Of a stretch of DNA of 64,000 nucleotides, positions 52,052-64,000 are shown piece by piece; within the stretch, counting starts at the first letter, position 1, and the number at the start of each line of letters is the position of its first letter. A model generated the notes under the pieces. It was given only the letters and a program-made list of their open reading frames with translations, searched no databases and was not told the DNA's origin. Where the stretch lies: contig CAISEP010000007.1 in the NCBI GenBank assembly GCA_903884425.1, positions 1 through 64,000 on the forward strand. Direction: 5' to 3'. The position numbers and the translations under genes were made by a program. Source of the stretch: an uncultured Caulobacterales bacterium. GTDB taxonomy: Bacteria > Pseudomonadota > Alphaproteobacteria > Caulobacterales > Caulobacteraceae.

Positions 52052-53005
52052 ATGAAGCGCGCCCTCGATCGCCTGCTGAAGTTCCGGCACCTGCGGATGG
52101 TGGAGGCGCTGGTGCGCTTCCAGAGCCTGACGCGGGCGGCGTCGCATCTGGGCCTGACCCAGCCCGCCCTGACCAAGGCCATCCGCGAGCTGGAGGAGCT
52201 GATCGGGGAGCCCCTGTTCGACCGCCATGCCCGGGGCGTGCGCCCCACCGAGGCGGGGCTGCGGCTGGAGGCCTTCGCCCGCCGGTCCCTGGTGGAGCTG
52301 TCGCGGCTGGAGGCCAGCCTCGACCAAGTGGACGCCGACGCGGTCACGCCGGTGACCATCGGTGCCCTGCCGGTGGCGGCGGTGGGGCTCCTGCCCGCCG
52401 TGCTGCAGCGGGTGCGCACGGACCAGCCGCACCTGCGCCTGCGGGTGGTGGAGGGTCGGACGGAGGACCTGCTGAGCAAGCTGGACGCCGGCGAGGTCGA
52501 TCTGGTGGTGGGGCGGCTCTACGGCCCCGACGCGCCGGACGGCCTGAAGCGCGAGACCCTCTATGCCGAGCCGATCAGCATCATCGCCCGGGTCGGCCAC
52601 CCCCTGCACCGCATCCGCCGCCCCACCGTCCGCGACCTGGCCGAACAGGACCTGGTGCTGCCGGAGTTCAGCCAGCGCATTGCCCACGACATTGCCCGCT
52701 ACATGGAGAACATCGGCCTGTCCGCCACGCCGAACTCAATCCGCTCCACCTCCCGGGGCTTCATCCGCGAGATGGTGCTGGGGACGGACATGATCACCGT
52801 CATGCCGCGGATGGTCATGGGCGGCGACCTCCTGCGGGGGCAGGTCCGGGTGGTGCCCGTGGCCGCCCCGGCCATGCCGCGGCCCGCAGGCGTGATCACC
52901 AATCCCCGCCTGGGGGAGTCTCCGGCGGCCCGGGCGCTGGTGGGGGTGATCCGCGCCACCATAGCCGAACTGGCGGCCTCGGGGGACGTCGACATAACCA
53001 GATGA
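52052..53005 (+). CDS. LysR family regulator of the protocatechuate 4,5-cleavage operon
   Basis: A 317-residue LysR regulator. The winged HTH lies at residues about 10-65 (LRMVEALVRFQSLTRAASHLGLTQPALTKAIRELEELIG), followed by a periplasmic-binding-protein-like effector domain. RFxSLTxAA-type HTHs like this occur in PcaQ, GbpR and LigR proteins, which control protocatechuate or aromatic genes. It is directly upstream of ligC on the same strand (90-base gap) and probably activates the lig operon with a pathway intermediate as co-inducer. ACCA-N7-TGGT at 52997-53011, at its stop codon, is a possible LysR site. Confidence 0.9.
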   Translation: MKRALDRLLKFRHLRMVEALVRFQSLTRAASHLGLTQPALTKAIRELEELIGEPLFDRHARGVRPTEAGLRLEAFARRSLVELSRLEASLDQVDADAVTPVTIGALPVAAVGLLPAVLQRVRTDQPHLRLRVVEGRTEDLLSKLDAGEVDLVVGRLYGPDAPDGLKRETLYAEPISIIARVGHPLHRIRRPTVRDLAEQDLVLPEFSQRIAHDIARYMENIGLSATPNSIRSTSRGFIREMVLGTDMITVMPRMVMGGDLLRGQVRVVPVAAPAMPRPAGVITNPRLGESPAARALVGVIRATIAELAASGDVDITR

Positions 53006-53095
53006 CATGGTCCACGCCGAATTAGCGATGCACGGCGCGGGGCGCGGCCGGGCTAGTGTCGGGGGAAATGACGCGGGTATGAGGTCGGGACGCAC

Positions 53096-54037
53096 ATGAA
53101 GATCGTGATGGCAGGGCAGGGTGCCTTCGGGATCAAGCATCTGGAGGCGATCCAGAAGATCGACGGGGTGGAGGTCGCCGCCCTCGTCGGCGGCAGCGCA
53201 GAGACCACCAAGGCCGTGGCGGAGCGCTTCGGCATTCCCCACTGGACCCTCGACCTGGGCGAGGGCCTCGCCCAGCCGGGGGTGGAGGCGGCGATCCTGG
53301 CTACGCCCACCCAGATGCACGCGTCCCAGGCCATCCAGTGCCTGGAGGCCGGCAAGCACGTGCAGGTCGAGATCCCCATGGCCGACAACCTGGCCGACTC
53401 CCTGCGTCTCGACGCCGCGCAGAAGAAGTCCGGGCGGATCGCCATGGCCGGGCACACCCGCCGCTTCAATCCCAGCCATCAGTGGATCCACAAGAAGATC
53501 GTCGCCGGTGAGCTGAAGGTCCAGCAGATGGACGTGCAGACCTATTTCTTCCGCCGCACCAACATGAACGCGCTGGGCCAGCCCCGCAGCTGGACCGACC
53601 ACCTGCTGTGGCACCATGCCTGCCACACGGTGGACCTGTTCCAGTACCAGACCGGCGAGACGGTCAGCGTCGCCCGCGGCGTGCAGGGCCCCCCGCATCC
53701 GGAGCTGGGCATCGCCATGGACATGTCCGTGCAGATGAAGGTGCCCGGCGGGGCGATCTGCACCCTGTCCCTGTCCTTCAACAATGACGGGCCGCTGGGG
53801 ACCTTCTTCCGCTACATCTGCGACAACGGCACCTACATCGCCCGCTATGACGACCTGTTCGACGGCAAGGAGAACCAGATCGACGTGTCGAAGGTCGATG
53901 TCTCCATGAACGGGATCGAGCTGCAGGACCGGGAGTTCTTCGCCGCCATCCGCGAGGGGCGCGAGCCCAACGCCTCCGTCGCCCAGTGCCTGCCCGCCAT
54001 GCAGACCCTGGACATGATCGAGCAGAGCCTGGTCTGA
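53096..54037 (+). CDS. ligC: 4-carboxy-2-hydroxymuconate-6-semialdehyde dehydrogenase (LigC)
   Basis: A 313-residue Gfo/Idh/MocA-fold dehydrogenase. [13 protein letters not shown] binds NADP. The segments [62 protein letters not shown] and [18 protein letters not shown] are almost identical to Sphingobium SYK-6 LigC. It oxidises the hemiacetal of 4-carboxy-2-hydroxymuconate 6-semialdehyde to 2-pyrone-4,6-dicarboxylate. It is first in the lig operon, 25 bases before ligK. The assignment is very strong. Confidence 0.96.
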   Translation: MKIVMAGQGAFGIKHLEAIQKIDGVEVAALVGGSAETTKAVAERFGIPHWTLDLGEGLAQPGVEAAILATPTQMHASQAIQCLEAGKHVQVEIPMADNLADSLRLDAAQKKSGRIAMAGHTRRFNPSHQWIHKKIVAGELKVQQMDVQTYFFRRTNMNALGQPRSWTDHLLWHHACHTVDLFQYQTGETVSVARGVQGPPHPELGIAMDMSVQMKVPGGAICTLSLSFNNDGPLGTFFRYICDNGTYIARYDDLFDGKENQIDVSKVDVSMNGIELQDREFFAAIREGREPNASVAQCLPAMQTLDMIEQSLV

Positions 54038-54062
54038 GACCGTCCATTCAGGGAGACCCGCC

Positions 54063-54743
54063 ATGGGTATCTGTGTCCGCAACATCCCCCGCGCCGATGC
54101 CGCCGTGATCGACGCCCTGGCAGGCTTCGGCGTGGCCACGGTGCACGAGGCGCAAGCGCGCACGGGCCTCCTGGCCTCCCACCTGCGGCCGATCTGGCGC
54201 CCGGCGAAGATCGCGGGCTCCGCGGTCACCTGCGAGGTGGCGCCGGGGGACAACTGGATGATCCACGTGGCCGTCGAGCAGTGCCGCCCCGGCGACGTGC
54301 TGGTGGTGGCGCCGACGAGCCCCTGCGAGGACGGCTATTTCGGCGACCTGCTGGCCACCTCCCTGCAGGCCCACGGGGTCCGCGGCCTGATCATCGACGC
54401 CGGCGTGCGGGACGTGGCGGAGCTGACGGAGATGGGCTTTCCCGTCTGGTCGAAGGCCATCTTCGCGCAAGGGACGGTGAAGGAGACGGTGGGCAATGTG
54501 AACCTGCCCCTGGTCTGCGCCGGGGCCCTGATCCATCCCGGCGACGTGATCGTGGCCGATGACGACGGGGTCTGCGTCGTGCGCCGCCAGGACGCCGCCG
54601 CCGTGGCCGAGAAGGCCCGCAAGCGCGAGGCCAACGAGACCGACAAGCGCGCCCGTCTGGCGGCGGGGGAGCTGGGTCTCGACATCTACGACATGCGCGC
54701 GCGGCTGGCCGAAAAGGGCCTGCGCTGGGTCGACGAGGCCTGA
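54063..54743 (+). CDS. ligK: 4-carboxy-4-hydroxy-2-oxoadipate aldolase/oxaloacetate decarboxylase (LigK)
   Basis: A 226-residue RraA-fold class II aldolase. [63 protein letters not shown], and [16 protein letters not shown] are hallmarks; the Arg and Asp of IIDAGVRD bind substrate and Mg2+. It cleaves 4-carboxy-4-hydroxy-2-oxoadipate to pyruvate plus oxaloacetate and also decarboxylates oxaloacetate, the final step of the pathway. The name galC is used for the same enzyme in the gallate pathway. galD begins 5 bases after its stop. Confidence 0.95.
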   Translation: MGICVRNIPRADAAVIDALAGFGVATVHEAQARTGLLASHLRPIWRPAKIAGSAVTCEVAPGDNWMIHVAVEQCRPGDVLVVAPTSPCEDGYFGDLLATSLQAHGVRGLIIDAGVRDVAELTEMGFPVWSKAIFAQGTVKETVGNVNLPLVCAGALIHPGDVIVADDDGVCVVRRQDAAAVAEKARKREANETDKRARLAAGELGLDIYDMRARLAEKGLRWVDEA

Positions 54744-54748
54744 CGCCC

Positions 54749-55840
54749 ATGCAGACCGCGATACCCTGCACGGTGATGCGCGGCGGCACCTCCAAGGGGC
54801 TGTATTTCCTGAGCCATGACCTGCCGACGGACGTGGCCACCCGGGATGCCGTGCTGCTGGCGGCCATGGGCTCCCCCGATCCCCGGCAGATCGACGGCAT
54901 GGGCGGCGCCCACCCGCTGACCAGCAAGGTGGCGGTGGTGTCGCGCTCGACCCGGCCCGATGCCGACGTGGATTACCTGTTCCTGCAGGTGGTTCCGACG
55001 GAGCCGCAGGTGGACGCCGGGCAGAACTGCGGCAACATCCTCGCCGGCGTCGGCCCCTTCGCCCTCGAGCAGGGGCTGGTGGCGGCCCGCGACGGCGTGA
55101 CCGACGTACGCATCCACATGGTCAATACCGGGGCCATCGCCGTGGCCTCCGTCCAGACCCCCGGCGGCGTGGTCGCCTATCACGGGGATGCGCGGATCGA
55201 CGGGGTGCCGGGCACGGCCGCCCCCATCCCGACGGACTTCCTGGACGTGGCGGGGTCGAGCTGCGGGGCGCTGCTGCCCACCGGATCGGCCCGGGACGTG
55301 GTGGACGGCGTGGCCCTGACGGCCATCGACAACGGCATGCCGGTGGTGGTGATGCGCGCCGCCGACTTCGGCAAGACCGGCTACGAGACCCCGGAGGAGC
55401 TGGAGGCCGACCTCGAGCTCAAGGCCCGGGTGGAGGCCATCCGCCTGCAGATCGGCCCGCGCATGAACCTGGGGGACGTGACGAAAAAGACCGTGCCGAA
55501 GATGTGCCTGGTCGCCCCGCCCCGCGCCGGAGGGATCATCTGCACCCGCAACTTCATCCCCCACCGGGTGCATGAGGCCATCGGCGTGCTGGGCGCCGTC
55601 AGCGTGGCCACGGCCTGCGTGACGCCGGGCTCTGTGGCCGCCGAGGTCGCGGGCATCGCCGATGTGGAGGCGGTGAAGGACCTGGAGGTGGAGCATCCCA
55701 CCGGCTTCTTCACCGTGGCCATGGACGTGACGCTGGAGGACGGTGCCATCCATGTGCGCCGCTCTGCCCTGCTGCGTACGGCGCGCAAGCTGATGGAGGG
55801 AAAAGTGTTCGTCCCCGCCCACCTGTGGAGCGGCCGATGA
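54749..55840 (+). CDS. galD: 4-oxalomesaconate tautomerase (GalD, PrpF family)
   Basis: A 363-residue PrpF/diaminopimelate-epimerase fold protein. IPCTVMRGGTSKGLYFL, GSPDPRQIDGMGGAHPLTSK, DAGQNCGNILAGVGPFALEQG, AGSSCGALLPTGSARD and HRVHEAIGVLGAVSVATAC match Pseudomonas GalD closely, including the Cys near each half of the active site. It isomerises the keto to the enol form of 4-oxalomesaconate, or the 1,3-allylic equivalent as for LigU. Its stop overlaps the next start (ATGA). High confidence. Confidence 0.95.
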   Translation: MQTAIPCTVMRGGTSKGLYFLSHDLPTDVATRDAVLLAAMGSPDPRQIDGMGGAHPLTSKVAVVSRSTRPDADVDYLFLQVVPTEPQVDAGQNCGNILAGVGPFALEQGLVAARDGVTDVRIHMVNTGAIAVASVQTPGGVVAYHGDARIDGVPGTAAPIPTDFLDVAGSSCGALLPTGSARDVVDGVALTAIDNGMPVVVMRAADFGKTGYETPEELEADLELKARVEAIRLQIGPRMNLGDVTKKTVPKMCLVAPPRAGGIICTRNFIPHRVHEAIGVLGAVSVATACVTPGSVAAEVAGIADVEAVKDLEVEHPTGFFTVAMDVTLEDGAIHVRRSALLRTARKLMEGKVFVPAHLWSGR

Positions 55841-56712
55841 GCGCCTCGCGGATCGCCCTGATCGGCTTCGGCGAGGTGGGCCAGACCCTGGCCGAGGACC
55901 TCGTGGCGGCGGGCGTCGCAGGGCTTTCGGCCTTCGATGCGCTGTTCTCCGACCCGGACAGCCTGCCCTCCCGCGCCCTTGCAACCCATCCGGCGGTGCG
56001 GGCGGCTGCGAGCCACGCTGACGCCGTAGCCGGGGCCGATCTGGTGATCTGCGCCGTCACCGCCGCCCAGGACCTGGCCGCGGCCGAGGCGGTGGCGGAG
56101 GGGATCGCGCCGGGGGCCCTGTTCCTCGACCTGAACTCCGCCTCTCCGGCCATGAAGATCGAGGCGGCCCGGCGGGTCGACGGCGCGGGCGGGTGCTATG
56201 TGGAAGCCGCGGTGATGAGCCCCATCGGGCCGAAGCGCATCGCCTCGCCCATGCTGCTGGGCGGGCCGCACGGGGCGGCGTTCCTGGCCCTGGCCGCACC
56301 GCTCGGCTTCACCGGCGCCAGCCTCTATTCCGACGTGGTCGGCAAGGCGTCCGCGGCCAAGATGTGCCGCAGCGTGATCATCAAGGGGCTGGAGGCCCTG
56401 CTGACCGAGTCCCTGCTGGCCGCGCGTCACTATGACGTGCTGGAAACGGTGGTGGAGAGCCTTGGCGACCTCCTGCCCCTGCCGGATTGGGAGGGGCGGG
56501 CCCGCTACATGATCTCCCGCTCCGTCGAGCACGGGGTGCGCCGGGCGGAGGAGATGCGCGAAAGCGCCGCCACGGTGGCGGAGGCGGGGGTGGACCCGCT
56601 GATGACCCGGATGACCGTCCTGCGCCAGGAGGACGCCGCCCGCCACCGGGCGGCCCTGATTCATGCGGGCCTCGCGCCCCTGCTCGACGCCATGCTTTCG
56701 GAGGCCCCATGA
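55837..56712 (+). CDS. NAD(P)-dependent oxidoreductase with DUF1932 domain
   Basis: A 291-residue beta-hydroxyacid-dehydrogenase-like protein. The N-terminal Rossmann fold has ALIGFGEVGQTLAEDL and ends with LFLDLNSASPAMK. The C-terminal half is a DUF1932 helical domain with KMCRSVIIKGLEALLTESLLAARHYDV. The expected catalytic Lys is present in VGKASAAKMCRS. Start ATG at 55837 overlaps the galD stop and its own stop overlaps the ligJ start. No step of the known protocatechuate 4,5-route needs a second dehydrogenase, so its role is unknown; it may act on a side product or a related substrate. Confidence 0.85.
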   Translation: MSASRIALIGFGEVGQTLAEDLVAAGVAGLSAFDALFSDPDSLPSRALATHPAVRAAASHADAVAGADLVICAVTAAQDLAAAEAVAEGIAPGALFLDLNSASPAMKIEAARRVDGAGGCYVEAAVMSPIGPKRIASPMLLGGPHGAAFLALAAPLGFTGASLYSDVVGKASAAKMCRSVIIKGLEALLTESLLAARHYDVLETVVESLGDLLPLPDWEGRARYMISRSVEHGVRRAEEMRESAATVAEAGVDPLMTRMTVLRQEDAARHRAALIHAGLAPLLDAMLSEAP

Positions 56713-57731
56713 TCATCGACTGCCACGGACACTACACCACCGCGCCCAAGGCCCATGACGACTGGCGCGCCGCCCAGACCGCGGCCTTCAAGGCGGGCGG
56801 CGACGTGGACCCGGCCTATCCGGCCATCTCCGACGACGAGATCCGCGAGAGCCTGGAGGCCAACCAGCTGCGCCTGCTGCGGGAGCGGGGGGCGGACATG
56901 ACCATCTTCTCCCCCCGGGCCTCGACCATGGCCCACCATGTGGGGAACGAGGCGGTCAGCCAGGCCTGGACCCGGCGCTGCAACGACCTGATCAAGCGGG
57001 TGGTGGACCTCTATCCGGAGATCTTCATCGGCGTCTGCCAGCTGCCGCAATCGCCCGGCGTGTCCGTCGCCCACTCCATCGTCGAGCTGGAGCGCTGCGT
57101 GACCGAGCTGGGCTTTGTCGGCTGCAACCTGAACCCGGACCCCTCCGGCGGCCACTGGACCGCACCGCCCCTGACCGACCGGGCCTGGTACCCGTTCTTC
57201 GAGAAGATGGTGGAGCTGGACGTGCCGGCCATGATCCACGTGTCCGGCAGCTGCAACGCCAATTTCCACGCCACCGGCGCCCACTACATCAATGCCGACA
57301 CCACCGCCTTCATGCAGTTCCTGGAGGGGGACCTGTTCCGGGACTTCCCGACGCTGCGCTTCATCATCCCCCACGGGGGCGGGGCCGTGCCCTATCACTG
57401 GGGACGCTACCGGGGTCTGGCGGACATGCTGAAGAAGCCGCCCCTGCGCGAGCATGTGATGCGCAACGTCTATTTTGACACCTGCGTCTATCACCAGCCG
57501 GGGATCGACCTGCTGTTCAAGGTGATCGACCTGGACAACATCCTGTTCGGCTCGGAAATGGTGGGGGCGGTGCGCGGCATCGATCCGGAGACGGGGAACT
57601 ATTTCGACGACACCAAGCGCTATATCGACGCCCTGCCCATCTCCGACGCGGACAAGCAGAAGGTGTTCTCCGGCAATGCCCGGCGGGTCTATCCGCGGCT
57701 GGATGCGAGTCTGAGGGCGCGGGGGCTTTGA
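56709..57731 (+). CDS. ligJ: 4-oxalomesaconate hydratase (LigJ)
   Basis: A 340-residue amidohydrolase-fold enzyme very similar to SYK-6 LigJ throughout: MIIDCHGHYTTAPKAHDDW (metal His-x-His), EANQLRLLRERGADMTIFSPRAS, GFVGCNLNPDPSGGHW, VPAMIHVSGSCN, IPHGGGAVPYHWGRYRGLADML and ILFGSEMVGAVRGIDPETG. It hydrates 4-oxalomesaconate (enol) to 4-carboxy-4-hydroxy-2-oxoadipate. It overlaps the DUF1932 gene by four bases and ligI by one. A longer upstream open frame was rejected because it runs through the DUF1932 gene. Confidence 0.96.
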   Translation: MIIDCHGHYTTAPKAHDDWRAAQTAAFKAGGDVDPAYPAISDDEIRESLEANQLRLLRERGADMTIFSPRASTMAHHVGNEAVSQAWTRRCNDLIKRVVDLYPEIFIGVCQLPQSPGVSVAHSIVELERCVTELGFVGCNLNPDPSGGHWTAPPLTDRAWYPFFEKMVELDVPAMIHVSGSCNANFHATGAHYINADTTAFMQFLEGDLFRDFPTLRFIIPHGGGAVPYHWGRYRGLADMLKKPPLREHVMRNVYFDTCVYHQPGIDLLFKVIDLDNILFGSEMVGAVRGIDPETGNYFDDTKRYIDALPISDADKQKVFSGNARRVYPRLDASLRARGL

Positions 57732-58629
57732 TGGCCGACTTCGTCATGGATTTCGGCTGGCGGGTCTGGCACCCGTCGCCCTCGAAGCCGGTCTTCACCC
57801 CGCCCCCCGGCGCGGTGGACGCCCACTGCCACGTGTTCGGGCCCGGCGACGTGTTCCCCTATGCGCCCGGTCGGAAATACACCCCCTGCGATGCGTCGAA
57901 GGACCAGCTGTGGGCGCTGCGGCGCCATCTGGGCTTCAGCCGTTCTGTGATCGTGCAGGCCACCTGCCACGGGGCGGACAACCGGGCCCTGGTGGACGCC
58001 ATCGCCCATTCCGGCGGCACCGCCCGGGGCGTGGCCACGGTGAAGCGCGATGTGACCGACGGGGAACTGGCCCGCCTGCATGCCGCGGGCGTGCGCGGCG
58101 TGCGCTTCAACTTCGTCAAGCGGCTGGTGGACGCCCTGCCGCATGACGAACTGCAGGAGATCGCCGCCCGTATCGCCCCCCTGGGCTGGCACATCGTCAT
58201 CTATTTCGTGGCGGAGGAGCTGGCGGAGCTGTCGGACTTCTTCCTGTCCCTGCCCGCACCCCTGGTGGTGGACCACATGGGCACCCCGGACGTGAGCCAG
58301 CCCGCCGACGGGCCGGAGTTCGACCGTTTCGTCGCCTTCATGGCCGCGCGGGACGACATCTGGTGCAAGGTGACGTGTCCGGAGCGCCTGTCGAAGGAGG
58401 GGCCGCCCCACTATGCCGACGTCATCCCCTTCGGCCGCCGCATCGTCGAGGCCTTCCCCGACCGGGTGCTTTGGGGGACCGACTGGCCGCATCCCAACAT
58501 GAAGACCCACACCCCCGATGAAGGCCAGCTTGTGGACTTCATCCCGCAGATCGCGCCGACGGCGGAGCTGCAGAGGAAGCTGCTGGTGGACAATCCCATG
58601 CGGCTCTACTGGCCGGAGGAGACGGGGGC

Positions 58630-58633
<4 letters not shown>
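57731..58633 (+). CDS. ligI: 2-pyrone-4,6-dicarboxylate hydrolase (LigI)
   Basis: A 300-residue amidohydrolase-superfamily lactonase. AVDAHCHVFGPGDVFPYAPGRKYTP (metal/substrate His pair) and SRSVIVQATCHGADN, GVRGVRFNFVKRLVD, VVDHMGTPD and LWGTDWPHPNMKTHTPD are all LigI features; the active-site Asp is in GTDWPH. It opens 2-pyrone-4,6-dicarboxylate to 4-oxalomesaconate without bound metal being essential. The start ATG at 57731 shares its A with the stop of ligJ; stop overlaps ligA. Confidence 0.96.
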
Positions 58634-59860
<1,227 letters not shown>

Positions 59861-59864
59861 CCGG

Positions 59865-60722
59865 TCAGGCGGGGACGGTCGCCCGCGCCGTCTCGTTCTC
59901 GATCACCAGAAGCCCCGCGGCGGTGTTGGAGATGGGGATGTGATAGTGGGTGTGGACCCGCCTGCGCCGCCCGGTCATGGCCCCGGACATGGCGATCCAC
60001 ATCAGCACCTCGACCCCCTGGGAGCCTGACAGCTCCACCAGCTCCCGGGTGGAATAGCCGGTCAGGGCCTCCGGGTCGCTGACCAGCTTGTCGAGGCACA
60101 ACTGGTCGAAGCTCTTGTTGATGAAGCCCGCCCGCGCCCCGTCCAGCTGGTGCGACAGGCCCCCAGTGGCGATCACGGCCACCCGCTGGTCCACCGGCCA
60201 GGCCTCGATCGCCCGGCCGAGGGCCTGGCCCAGCCGGAAGCAGCGCCGGGCCGAGGGCAGGGGATGCTGCACCGTGTTGATGCAGACCGGCACGGCGGGC
60301 GGCGGGGCGCGGCCGGGCCAGAGCAGCTCCATCGGCACGCCGAAGGCATGGTCCACCAGCATCTCCTGGCAGGTGGTCAGGTCGAACTCCTCCCCCACCA
60401 GGTGCTCGATCAGGTGCCAGGACAGGTCCGGTGCCCCGGCGAAGGGGGCGTGCACCGGCAGGCCCCAGCCCTCGTCGGCATTGGCGTAGCTGGGTGCTGC
60501 GCCGATGGCGAAGGTGGGCATCTTGTCCAGGAAGAAGTTCAGGCCGTGGTCGTTGTAGAGCACCACCACCACGTCGGGCTTCATCCGGTCCAGCCAGTCA
60601 TGGGCGGGTCCGAAGCCGTCGAAGAACGGCTTCCAGTAGGGCTCGTCCTGCCGGTGGTCGGCAATGGCCCGGCCGATGGCGGGAACGTGGGAGACGGCGA
60701 TGCCGCCGATCAGGGTCGCCAT
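59865..60722 (-). CDS. Second class III extradiol dioxygenase, LigB-like beta subunit
   Basis: A 285-residue LigB paralogue. Fe ligands His12 (SHVPAIG), His59 (YNDHGL) and Glu238 (QGVEVLMW) and catalytic His191 (GLSHQ) are intact, so it should be active. By eye it is clearly diverged from the LigB next to it, especially around residues 135-165. It lies 4 bases after its alpha partner and in the pobA operon. The substrate may be protocatechuate, gallate or 3-O-methylgallate; it is not the fused GalA/DesB type. It converges on ligB. Confidence 0.88.
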   Translation of the reverse strand: MATLIGGIAVSHVPAIGRAIADHRQDEPYWKPFFDGFGPAHDWLDRMKPDVVVVLYNDHGLNFFLDKMPTFAIGAAPSYANADEGWGLPVHAPFAGAPDLSWHLIEHLVGEEFDLTTCQEMLVDHAFGVPMELLWPGRAPPPAVPVCINTVQHPLPSARRCFRLGQALGRAIEAWPVDQRVAVIATGGLSHQLDGARAGFINKSFDQLCLDKLVSDPEALTGYSTRELVELSGSQGVEVLMWIAMSGAMTGRRRRVHTHYHIPISNTAAGLLVIENETARATVPA

Positions 60723-60726
60723 GGGA

Positions 60727-61071
60727 TCAGTCCTCCGTCGCTGCGGCCAGCAGCCGGGCCTTGAAGGCCTCGACGGTCAGGCCGGTCTGCTGGGCACCCA
60801 CATCCTGCACGTTCAGTCCGAGCAGGCCCGCGAGCTTGGCCAGGTAGTAGATGTTCCCCCCCGCCGCGATCAGCTGCAGGACATTGCGGCTCGTCACCGC
60901 GGCGCGCTGGTCGGGGGTGAGGCCGTAGCGGTCCATGTAGCCCGCCTCGTCGGCGCGGAAGGCGTCGCGGTTGGCGGCGTCGTTGAACGAGAAGCACATC
61001 CGGTTGAGGGCGTAGCCGCGCTGGGCGCAGGCACCGTCGAACACCGTGGTTCCGGGAATGTCTGCAGTCAT
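60727..61071 (-). CDS. Second extradiol dioxygenase alpha subunit, LigA-like
   Basis: A 114-residue LigA-like subunit: GTTVFDGACAQRGYALNRMCFSFNDAANR, RYGLTPDQRAAVTSRNVLQLIAAGGNIYYLAKLAGLLGLNVQDVGAQQ and VEAFKARLLAA. It is about 16 residues shorter than the LigA encoded on the other strand and lacks the basic tail, so it belongs to another branch. It is encoded between pobA (22 bases upstream) and the beta-subunit gene (4 bases downstream), and the three are probably co-transcribed. Confidence 0.85.
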   Translation of the reverse strand: MTADIPGTTVFDGACAQRGYALNRMCFSFNDAANRDAFRADEAGYMDRYGLTPDQRAAVTSRNVLQLIAAGGNIYYLAKLAGLLGLNVQDVGAQQTGLTVEAFKARLLAAATED

Positions 61072-61093
61072 GGTCGCCTCCCTTCGGCAGCGG

Positions 61094-63321
<2,228 letters not shown>

Positions 63322-63331
63322 AACGCGTCCA

Positions 63332-63345
63332 ACATTACAAAATGT
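63332..63345. promoter_or_regulatory. Palindrome in an AT-rich promoter patch before the hydrolase gene
   Basis: ACATT-ACAA-AATGT at 63332-63345 is a perfect inverted repeat. ACAAAA (63337-63342) is also mirrored by TTTTGT about 20 bases on. It lies in a short AT-rich stretch between the AraC gene end and the hydrolase start, so it may be either operator or terminator. Confidence 0.3.
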
Positions 63346-63458
63346 ACGAATTGGTTAGTTTTGTGCTGCGGAGCGGTCTGGAGCATGCCATGCTCCGGCA
63401 TCGGCCCGGGCGGCGCTCAGATCGCCACGGCCTTGCACCAGGAAGGGGAGGGCTCCGG

Positions 63459-64000
63459 ATGAGCCGTTTGATCGCCATGTTCGCCGGGGTCTGCGCCCTG
63501 TCCGTCGCCGCCGCTGCACCGGCTTCCGCCGCCCCCAGCCTCGGGCAGGTCCTGGCCGACCGGGCCGCAGTGGGGCCTGCCGTGGCCGAGGTGGGGTCGG
63601 ACACCCTGTCGCAGCACAGCGTGGCCTTCCCCGGCGGGGTGACCAGCCTTCCCGACCTGACCTACGCCACCCTGAACGGCTATCGCCCCCTGAAGCTGGA
63701 CCTGTTCCTGCCCCCGGCGAGCTTTGCGCAGAAGGGCCCGCGGTCGTTCGTGGTGTTCGTGCACGGGGGCGGCTGGTCCGGCGGCGGGCCGCGGCGCTCC
63801 AGCGCCTATTCCGACTGGCCGGCGGTGCTGGCGAGCCTGGCGGAGCGGGGCTATGTGGTGGCCACGGTCAGCTATCGCTTCTCCGGCGAGGCCCCGTTCC
63901 CCGCCGCCATCAAGGACGTGAAGGCCTCCATCCGCTATCTGCGGGCCAATGCGGCGCTCTACCACATCGACGTGAAGCGGGGTGCCATCTGGGGCGCCTC
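63459..64000 (+). CDS. Secreted alpha/beta hydrolase (esterase), 3' end outside window
   Basis: The ATG at 63459 is preceded by GGAAGGGGAGG. The first 25 residues (MSRLIAMFAGVCALSVAAAAPASAA) are a signal peptide. Then PDLTYATLNGYRPLKLDLFLPP, VVFVHGGGWSGGGP (oxyanion-hole HGGG) and FPAAIKDVKASIRYLRANAA follow, typical of the BD-FAE/carboxylesterase group. The frame is open to base 64000, where GAIWGAS approaches the expected nucleophile elbow GxSxG. A secreted esterase next to aromatic-acid genes might release hydroxybenzoate or ferulate-type esters (inference). Confidence 0.85.
   Translation, partial: MSRLIAMFAGVCALSVAAAAPASAAPSLGQVLADRAAVGPAVAEVGSDTLSQHSVAFPGGVTSLPDLTYATLNGYRPLKLDLFLPPASFAQKGPRSFVVFVHGGGWSGGGPRRSSAYSDWPAVLASLAERGYVVATVSYRFSGEAPFPAAIKDVKASIRYLRANAALYHIDVKRGAIWGA

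Overview
The window is chromosomal DNA of a very GC-rich (roughly 70 percent by eye) alphaproteobacterium. The genes are densely packed, stop/start overlaps of the ATGA, GTGA and TTGA type are frequent, and there are many TonB/TetR/acyl-CoA-metabolism genes, an FeS-type photolyase and a complete protocatechuate 4,5-cleavage pathway. That mix fits Caulobacterales (Phenylobacterium/Caulobacter-like) or Sphingomonadales; this placement is inference. I see no phage, plasmid, IS element, rRNA or CRISPR array. There is one tRNA gene, tRNA-Leu(CAG). Because GC is so high, very long open frames run antisense to almost every gene; these were discarded.

Layout. 1-15.4 kb is a mixed metabolic and housekeeping region: a DUF885 Tat-exported peptidase/MFS/TIGR04076/aldo-keto reductase overlapping operon, an SDR, a 2OG-Fe(II) oxygenase, an M20 peptidase with a DUF5990 protein, a DUF2779 nuclease overlapping a quinone oxidoreductase, a methyltransferase and a secreted S10-type peptidase. 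The tRNA-Leu lies at 15.5 kb. 15.7-26.2 kb is a lipid/alkane catabolic block: acyl-CoA dehydrogenase, thiolase, type-II hydroxyacyl-CoA dehydrogenase-like SDR, old yellow enzyme, ACAD11-like phosphotransferase, cation/proton antiporter, TesB-like thioesterase, GPH-type transporter and a CYP153-like P450. A second acyl-CoA dehydrogenase sits at 32.2 kb. 26.3-32.0 kb holds glycosylasparaginase, CutC, an FeS-BCP photolyase, a methyltransferase and a secreted PI-PLC-like protein.

33.6-34.5 kb is a two-gene membrane-protein/winged-helix operon behind a promoter embedded in palindromes. At about 35.58 kb two tail-to-tail genes (a polytopic membrane protein and a GAF-PAS sensor) both lose homology at the same point, which marks a rearrangement or assembly junction. 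An AT-rich, A-tract-rich promoter island follows at 36.45-36.65 kb.

36.7-50.2 kb looks like an accessory catabolic locus of unknown substrate: a DMFase-beta-like protein, a TonB receptor, a split transketolase and a class-III aminotransferase, divergent from a TetR gene and an MFS gene that share a palindromic operator. Next comes a second TetR gene divergent from an SDR and a 943-residue protein that fuses an APC amino-acid permease to a flavin-containing monooxygenase. The fusion is the most unusual gene in the window.

52.0-63.3 kb is a textbook-complete protocatechuate 4,5-cleavage (lignin-derived aromatic) cluster: LysR, then ligC-ligK-galD-(DUF1932 oxidoreductase)-ligJ-ligI-ligA-ligB in one largely overlapping operon. 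It converges on pobA plus a second extradiol dioxygenase alpha/beta pair, with an AraC regulator divergent from pobA. PobA makes protocatechuate, LigAB opens it, LigC oxidises the semialdehyde, LigI opens the pyrone, and GalD, LigJ and LigK take it to pyruvate and oxaloacetate. The window ends inside a secreted alpha/beta hydrolase.
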